NCBI RefSeq assembly: GCF_018613715.1
Contig: NZ_JAGGPT010000010.1
Coordinates: 372,001 to 436,000, forward strand
Direction: 5' to 3'
Source of the DNA: Chryseobacterium sp. ISL-6
GTDB lineage: Bacteria; Bacteroidota; Bacteroidia; Flavobacteriales; Weeksellaceae
DNA: 64,000 nt
Part shown: one piece after another, positions 59,065 through 64,000 of the stretch
How positions within the stretch are numbered: position 1 is the first letter of the stretch
How the letters are laid out: each line of letters begins with the position of its first letter
The notes under the pieces: model-generated
Databases searched by the model: none
The model's input: the letters and a program-made list of their open reading frames with translations, nothing else
Told to the model about the DNA's origin: nothing
Program-made: the position numbers and the translations under genes

Positions 59065-61914
59065 TTAATTCCCAGCTCCAACAGCTACTGGTTTAGTTTC
59101 TTCTTTTTTAGCATTTTCCCAACCGTCTTCAGGCATTAGCGTCGCCACAATTCTACCTTTTGACAGGTATTTTTTAGCAACATCCTGTACATCTTTCACT
59201 GTCAGAGCCTTTACTTTCTCCTGATAGTTCAGGATTTCGTATTTATCACTTCCATCCAACTGATTTTTCGTTAATGAATTCATCCAATAGCCATTATCCC
59301 TCATATTGGTTTTATTATCGTTGTATTCCCCTTCTTTATACTTATCCAGATCTTTTTGCTCAGGTCCTTTATCAATTAGTTTCTGGAGTTCAACTAAAGC
59401 ACTTTTCGTAAGCTTTTCAGCATTTTCCGGTCCACATGGAAAACTGATACTGAAATTATAAGTTCCATAAGGTACTTTAGACATGCCTCCTCTGGCACCA
59501 CCTCCATAAATTCCACTTTCATCTTCTCTTAGCTTTTCAATAACTTTAATGGTCACTACCTGTCCCAATGCTTCTAAAGCTAATGCTTCTTTTTCATTAT
59601 ACGAGGCTTCACCACTATAGGCAATGGTTACCATACTCTTAGGGTCTTTACCTTTTTTATAAATTTTGGTATAGTCTCCAGTCATAGGTCTGTATCCTGT
59701 ATCTTTAAACATAGTTGATTTTCCTGTTGAAGGAAGACTTGCAATATATTGTAAGACCTCATTTTTAAATTGAGCTTCGTCAATGTTTCCTACAAAATAA
59801 AACTGAAAATTCCCTGCATTGGTAAATTTCTCTTTATAGATATCATAAGCTTTCTTATAATCTGTATTTGCCCAATCTTTTTCCATTGGAATAAATCCTA
59901 TAAATCTTGGATTTTTCTGATTGATAAATTTAGCATGCTCATTTGAAAAATAAAACTGCGGATTAGAATTCAGGTTATTCAACATGGCGGATTGTTTTTC
60001 TTTATAGGCATTGAAAGCATCCGGGTTGTAATTTAAACTGGTAAAATAAGCATAAATCAACTCCATTGCCGTTCCCAGATCTTTTCGGGTTGTTCTTCCT
60101 GAAATACCTTCAGTCATTAGCCCTATTGAAGGATTCACACTTACTTGTTTTCCTGCAAGATAATTTGTAAGATCAGACTTTGAATATCCACCCACTCCGG
60201 CTTCGCTTAATGCTGCGTAAGCAAACTGAGTTTTATTAAACTCTGCATCAGGAATTAAAGAACTTCCACCTAAGCTTTTTGCCGAAAACACGATTTCATC
60301 ATCTTTGAAATCTGTTTTCTTAAAAATAACTTTCGCGCCATTGCTTAACGTCCAGGTTGTTGTTCCTAACTTGGCATCTGTTTCAGTCTTTGCAATTTTC
60401 CCTTCAGATTTGAAGGGTTTTACCAAACCTTTAATTGTTGCTTTTTCCTGATATGGTTTTAGATCAGCCATTTTTACTCCTTCAAAAGTAGTAAGAACCA
60501 TTGCCTCTGTAGGCATTGTGACATTGTCTTTTTTAGGTCCTGTAAGAATTACTACTCTGCTGTCATCTTTTACAAACTTCTTAATAACATCATTCGTTTG
60601 AGCCAGTGTTACTGTAGGTAAAAATTTCTTGGTATCTTCATATTCCCAAGCAATTCCAGGCATGGGCTCCTGCTCCAGAAAGTTTCTTACATATTCATCT
60701 ACCAACATACGGCTTTCCGTTTTATCCCGGTTGTTGTATGTTCTTTCAATGTCCGATATAACTTGTGATTTTGCTCTGTCTAATTCGGTTTGTGTAAATC
60801 CAAATCTTTTAGCTCTTTCAACCTCTTCTAATAGAATTTTTAGTGCATTCAGTTGATTTCCTTCTTTTACCATAGCAAACCCCTGAAAAGCTTCTTTACT
60901 TCTGGCGTACGTGCCACCATGATAAACTGAACCGAATGTAAAAGGAGGATTGTTAGAATTGATCAATTCTCTAAGCCTGTTATTAAGCATTGTAGTGGTA
61001 ACATTCTCTAAAACACTTTGATTATACTGTTCAACTGTAACATCTGGTTGATACGCTTCTGAATCTTTCATGATAAACTGCACCATCGAATTTGTTGCAT
61101 CCGGATCTGTTTCAACAGCAACTAAAGTTTCTTTATGGTTTGGTAAGTCAAAGGTTTTCCTTTCTCTTGGCTTAGTTGGATTTTTATAAGAACTAAAGTT
61201 ATCTTTTATCTTCTTTTCAACTTCATCCACGTTAATATCTCCCACTACTACAATCGCCATCAGATCCGGTCTGTACCAATCCTGATGAAATTTTCTGATG
61301 ACATCCGGACTGAAATTTTGAAGCACTTCTTTTTTACCAATTGGTAGTCTGTTTGCATATTGAGAATTATACAATAATTTAGGCAGATATTTATCCATCA
61401 TCCTTTTGTCCGGTCCTAATCCTAATCTCAGTTCCTCAAGAACCACACCCCTCTCTTTGTTGATCTGCTCATCAGATAGTGTGGCATTAAAAGCCCAATC
61501 TTCCATCACTTTAAGACCAGCATCTAAGTTTCCGGGTTTATCTAAGGGAACGGGTAACATATATACCGTTTCATCAAAACTTGTATATGCGTTCAGGTGT
61601 TGTCCGAATTTCACTCCTATAGATTGTAAGAAGTCTACCAATTTGTTATCCGGGAAATTTTTAGTCCCATTGAAGTTCATGTGTTCCATGAAATGGGCAA
61701 GTCCTCTTTGGTTTTCATCTTCAAGAATGGATCCGGCGTTAATTGCTAACCGAAAATCCACTTTCTTTTCGGGAAGAGTATTTTTCTTGATATAATACTT
61801 CATTCCATTTGGAAGAGTCCCGGTTTTTACGGAAGGATCCATTGGAATATTCTGTGCAAATACATTTGCAGTCAGACAAAAGACTACTGCAAATGATGAT
61901 AAAATTGTTTTCAT
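59065..61914 (-). CDS. M16 family zinc metallopeptidase, exported
   Basis: The 949-residue protein has a signal peptide (MKTILSSFAVVFCLTANVFA). The N-terminal half has the inverted zinc motif HFMEH (in GLAHFMEHMNFNGT, about residue 70). The distal Glu lies in ERGVVLEELRLGLG. The C-terminal half repeats the fold without the zinc residues, as usual. It is a pitrilysin/insulinase-like periplasmic peptidase. It is the sole gene of its unit, although a LolA-like gene lies upstream on the same strand. Confidence 0.96.
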   Translation of the reverse strand: MKTILSSFAVVFCLTANVFAQNIPMDPSVKTGTLPNGMKYYIKKNTLPEKKVDFRLAINAGSILEDENQRGLAHFMEHMNFNGTKNFPDNKLVDFLQSIGVKFGQHLNAYTSFDETVYMLPVPLDKPGNLDAGLKVMEDWAFNATLSDEQINKERGVVLEELRLGLGPDKRMMDKYLPKLLYNSQYANRLPIGKKEVLQNFSPDVIRKFHQDWYRPDLMAIVVVGDINVDEVEKKIKDNFSSYKNPTKPRERKTFDLPNHKETLVAVETDPDATNSMVQFIMKDSEAYQPDVTVEQYNQSVLENVTTTMLNNRLRELINSNNPPFTFGSVYHGGTYARSKEAFQGFAMVKEGNQLNALKILLEEVERAKRFGFTQTELDRAKSQVISDIERTYNNRDKTESRMLVDEYVRNFLEQEPMPGIAWEYEDTKKFLPTVTLAQTNDVIKKFVKDDSRVVILTGPKKDNVTMPTEAMVLTTFEGVKMADLKPYQEKATIKGLVKPFKSEGKIAKTETDAKLGTTTWTLSNGAKVIFKKTDFKDDEIVFSAKSLGGSSLIPDAEFNKTQFAYAALSEAGVGGYSKSDLTNYLAGKQVSVNPSIGLMTEGISGRTTRKDLGTAMELIYAYFTSLNYNPDAFNAYKEKQSAMLNNLNSNPQFYFSNEHAKFINQKNPRFIGFIPMEKDWANTDYKKAYDIYKEKFTNAGNFQFYFVGNIDEAQFKNEVLQYIASLPSTGKSTMFKDTGYRPMTGDYTKIYKKGKDPKSMVTIAYSGEASYNEKEALALEALGQVVTIKVIEKLREDESGIYGGGARGGMSKVPYGTYNFSISFPCGPENAEKLTKSALVELQKLIDKGPEQKDLDKYKEGEYNDNKTNMRDNGYWMNSLTKNQLDGSDKYEILNYQEKVKALTVKDVQDVAKKYLSKGRIVATLMPEDGWENAKKEETKPVAVGAGN

Positions 61915-62006
61915 AAGGTCATAATTTCTTAGCTCCTAAAGTAGAAATTATTCACAAACTATGGAAATTTATCAACCTGTAATTAAGTTAAAGTTGAGTT
62001 AAATAC

Positions 62007-62050
62007 CTAAAAACAAAAAGGTTGAGCTAGCTCAACCTTTTTGTTTTTAG
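62007..62050 (-). terminator. 44-bp perfect palindromic terminator
   Basis: A loop-free palindrome with 22 bases on each side (centre GGTTGAGCTAGCTCAACC, flanked by AAAAACAAAAA and its complement). It lies 17 bases after the LolA-like gene stop and in front of the M16 peptidase gene. It can terminate in either direction. Confidence 0.85.
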
Positions 62051-62067
62051 ATTATGTTATTGACAGA

Positions 62068-62751
62068 TTATTTAAAATCTGCATCTGTTACGCCAGAATT
62101 AAGTACAATTTTAGTTGTTTTAATAACTACTTTTTGTCCGTTTCCTTCAGCATTTATTTCACCAGGAAACTTTAATCCATCTACAGTCATATAGCTATTT
62201 ACAATAGCTGTTCCTTCTTTTGACTCTGTTTTATATAATAAACCAGTTGCTGCATCGAAAAAGTATTTTCCTTTATCTGAAGTTAGTACATTAAAGTCTT
62301 TACCATCTATTTTCTCTACAGTCACTGTTTGGAAAGTAGTAGGGTCATATCCTAATGCATCAACCGTTTTTCCTTTTTTAAGATCAGCAATTTTATCAGC
62401 AGGAATATCCATTTTCTTTCCCATCTGATCAAAAGTTCCTTTTTCACCATCAAACATTTGAGTCATTTCCTGTCCCATTACACTTTGAACAGATTTGAAC
62501 TTATTTCCCATCTTTTTGGTACTCATAGAAATCTCCATTCCCTGTACGCTAAGTGTGTTATCAGTTATAACGGTTTTTATAGCTTCTAATTTGTCTTTTC
62601 CTCCCAAAGCTTTAAGATAATTATCAATTACTTCTTTAGATGTCAGTTTCGATTTGGTTGCTTCTGTTTTTACAGCAGCCGTTTTTTGCTGTGCTGCTAC
62701 TGAAGTGGAAAAAAGCACTGCACAGAAAAATGGAATGATTATCTTTTTCAT
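62068..62751 (-). CDS. Exported LolA-like / outer-membrane-lipoprotein-sorting-like protein
   Basis: I use the ATG at 62751, which begins a signal peptide (MKKIIIPFFCAVLFSTSVAA). A longer in-frame start at 62781 would mask it. The 227-residue protein contains SKEVIDNYLKALGGKDKLEA, then YFFDAATGLLYKTESKEGTA and VDGLKFPGEINAEGNGQKVV. This is the pattern of LolA-like periplasmic proteins found in Bacteroidota. The role is not proven. It precedes the M16 peptidase gene on the same strand, with a strong terminator between. Confidence 0.8.
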   Translation of the reverse strand: MKKIIIPFFCAVLFSTSVAAQQKTAAVKTEATKSKLTSKEVIDNYLKALGGKDKLEAIKTVITDNTLSVQGMEISMSTKKMGNKFKSVQSVMGQEMTQMFDGEKGTFDQMGKKMDIPADKIADLKKGKTVDALGYDPTTFQTVTVEKIDGKDFNVLTSDKGKYFFDAATGLLYKTESKEGTAIVNSYMTVDGLKFPGEINAEGNGQKVVIKTTKIVLNSGVTDADFK

Positions 62752-62816
62752 ATATTTTAATTTATTGCGTAAATATAGCAATATTGATCGATATAAAATC
62801 TAAGAATCTTACAACA

Positions 62817-62843
62817 AAAAACCACCATAAAAATGGTGGTTTT
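62817..62843 (-). terminator. Intrinsic terminator of tig
   Basis: AAAACCACCAT and ATGGTGGTTTT form an 11-bp stem around AAAA. On the minus strand a T run follows. It lies 22 bases after the tig stop codon. Confidence 0.85.
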
Positions 62844-62865
62844 AAAATATTTATCTTAGAAAAGA

Positions 62866-64000
62866 TTATTTTTTAAGCTCTTCTAAAAATTCGTCATGCG
62901 AAATTTCAGTTTCTTTTTTGCTCGCTTTTTCAAGAATTACATCTTTTAATTTAGTCATAGCAACTTCAGAAGAAATTTGTTTTACCTGCTCCTGATCTTT
63001 CAACATCTCAACAGCATATTTTTGAACCTCTTCATCTCCTAAATGGTGAATTCCATAGATTGCCAATTGGTTTCTTACTAATTGCTCAGCTTGTGCCAGA
63101 ACATCAGCATAATCCAGTTGAATATTGTTATCACTCATCAATTTACCTTCGATGATCTGATAGCCCAATTGTTTTTTCTCAGCTTCTAAGATTTCTTTTG
63201 CCTGCTCTTCAGATTGGATGTTCTGATTAGAAAATAATAACCATTTTACTAAGAAAGATTCCGGAAGTTTTACTTCTTCTTTCTCTGTAATTTGTTCCAA
63301 TACTTTATTTACGAAGTGAACATCAGCATTTTGTTGGAAATATTCGTCTAATTCAGTTTTTACTTTTTCTTTAAGCTCTTCTTCAGACTTGATATTTCCT
63401 TCTCCATATACTTTATCAAATAAATCCTGATTAAGTTCAGCTAAGTTTAAGCTATAGAAATCTTTTACTTTAACTTCAACTTCAGCGTGGTGTAAATGCT
63501 CAACTTCTTCTTTAGAGAAACCTAATTCTTTAGCTAATTCTTCATCACCAGCAAGAGTTTCTTTAGAAACTTTTACAGATCCATCCATTTTTAAAGCTTT
63601 AACTAATTTGAAAGCTTCTTTGTTTTCAGCTGTAATCGTAGCATTCTTTGGATGGTGGTGGTGCTCTCCTTCAGCATCTTCTTCCACTACCTGAGAAATT
63701 TCTAAAGCAATATAAGAATCTTTAGTGATCTTATCCTGAGGAACCTGCTCAGCGAAACGCTTTTGCATGTTTTCAATGCTCTTTGTGATTTCTTTATCAG
63801 AAGCTTCTACTTTATAATGTGGAGCTTCATATTTAGCTAAATCTATTGTGAATTCAGGCTCATACCCTACTTCAAAAGCAACTTCAAGTTGTTCAGCATT
63901 ATGATTGAAATCATTTACAGGCTGAGGAACAGGCTGGCCAACTAATCTTAACTTGTTATCATTTACATAGCTATTTAAAGCATCAGAAACTTGCTTGTTG
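62866..64000 (-). CDS. tig: Trigger factor, C-terminal part
   Basis: The frame continues past the right edge of the window, so the ribosome-binding N-terminus is missing. Readable landmarks are EVGYEPEFTIDLAKYEAPHY, then QKRFAEQVPQDKITKDSYIA (FKBP-like PPIase region). The long helical chaperone arms follow (DLFDKVYGEGNIKSEEELKE, FLVKWLLFSNQNIQSEEQA). A natural histidine run, EGEHHHHPKN, sits in the PPIase region. Trigger factor helps nascent chains fold at the ribosome exit. Confidence 0.95.
   Translation of the reverse strand, partial: NKQVSDALNSYVNDNKLRLVGQPVPQPVNDFNHNAEQLEVAFEVGYEPEFTIDLAKYEAPHYKVEASDKEITKSIENMQKRFAEQVPQDKITKDSYIALEISQVVEEDAEGEHHHHPKNATITAENKEAFKLVKALKMDGSVKVSKETLAGDEELAKELGFSKEEVEHLHHAEVEVKVKDFYSLNLAELNQDLFDKVYGEGNIKSEEELKEKVKTELDEYFQQNADVHFVNKVLEQITEKEEVKLPESFLVKWLLFSNQNIQSEEQAKEILEAEKKQLGYQIIEGKLMSDNNIQLDYADVLAQAEQLVRNQLAIYGIHHLGDEEVQKYAVEMLKDQEQVKQISSEVAMTKLKDVILEKASKKETEISHDEFLEELKK

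Noticed and set aside
1..64000. CRISPR arrays, tRNA/rRNA genes, insertion sequences and integrase-type mobile elements
   Set aside because: I saw no direct-repeat/spacer pattern, cloverleaf-like sequences or transposase/integrase motifs while reading. A tRNA or repeat-finding program would be needed to exclude them fully.

Overview
The window is a gene-dense, AT-rich piece of a Flavobacteriia chromosome, most likely Chryseobacterium or a close relative (inferred from protein character and gene order, not from a database search). Supporting signs are: promoters of the Bacteroidota type (TTG, 19-21 nt, TANNTTTG) at several genes; exported proteins whose signal peptides end in A-Q or G-Q; a TonB-dependent-type beta-barrel receptor; an S16 protein with a long Ala/Glu-rich tail; and many AraC, TetR and Crp-like regulators. 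I see no rRNA, tRNA, CRISPR array, insertion sequence, phage or plasmid module. This is a core-genome stretch with islands of accessory regulatory and membrane genes.

Layout. 1-10.8 kb: the end of an acyl-CoA synthetase, rpoN, asnS, a three-gene envelope operon (surface-repeat protein, outer-membrane-type protein, CDP-alcohol phosphotransferase) divergent from an HTH + AraC pair, then rpsP-rimM, a nitroreductase, a GreA-like protein and an SRPBCC protein. 10.9-30.9 kb: an M3 peptidase, small membrane proteins, a methyltransferase, an M1 peptidase broken by an in-frame TGA and followed by a leftover tail of an SRPBCC/AHSA1 gene, a serine hydrolase, a MarR-GNAT fusion, a frameshifted hotdog thioesterase, an exported flavodoxin-RidA fusion with a DapB-like partner, a TlpA-like thioredoxin, a TetR/MFS efflux pair and a Crp/Fnr regulator with an epimerase. 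31-36.2 kb: a TonB-type receptor, a small membrane gene pair divergent from a TetR gene, and an AraC-like regulator with a quinone-reductase-like flavoprotein.

36.3-64 kb is mostly housekeeping: tyrS, two tandem TerD genes, panD with a YbhN-like flippase gene, HU, pdxH, YqgE, a class IV aminotransferase-like protein, a START-like protein, a class III aminotransferase, Fur with an OstA-like protein, kup, pdhB, an LTA-synthase-like sulfatase, pssA, a DnaQ-like exonuclease, a universal stress protein, an M16 peptidase and the end of tig. Intrinsic terminators are clear between many units.

The most interesting find is in front of tyrS. A 32-codon open frame carrying three consecutive Tyr codons is followed by three mutually exclusive hairpin segments, the last being a strong intrinsic terminator. 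This has the full logic of ribosome-mediated transcription attenuation. Other notable points are six genes with a TANNTTTG box only 3-5 nt before the start codon (possible leaderless transcripts), palindromic operators beside two TetR genes and the MarR-GNAT gene, an apparent class IV aminotransferase pseudoenzyme, and two genes disrupted by single-base lesions.
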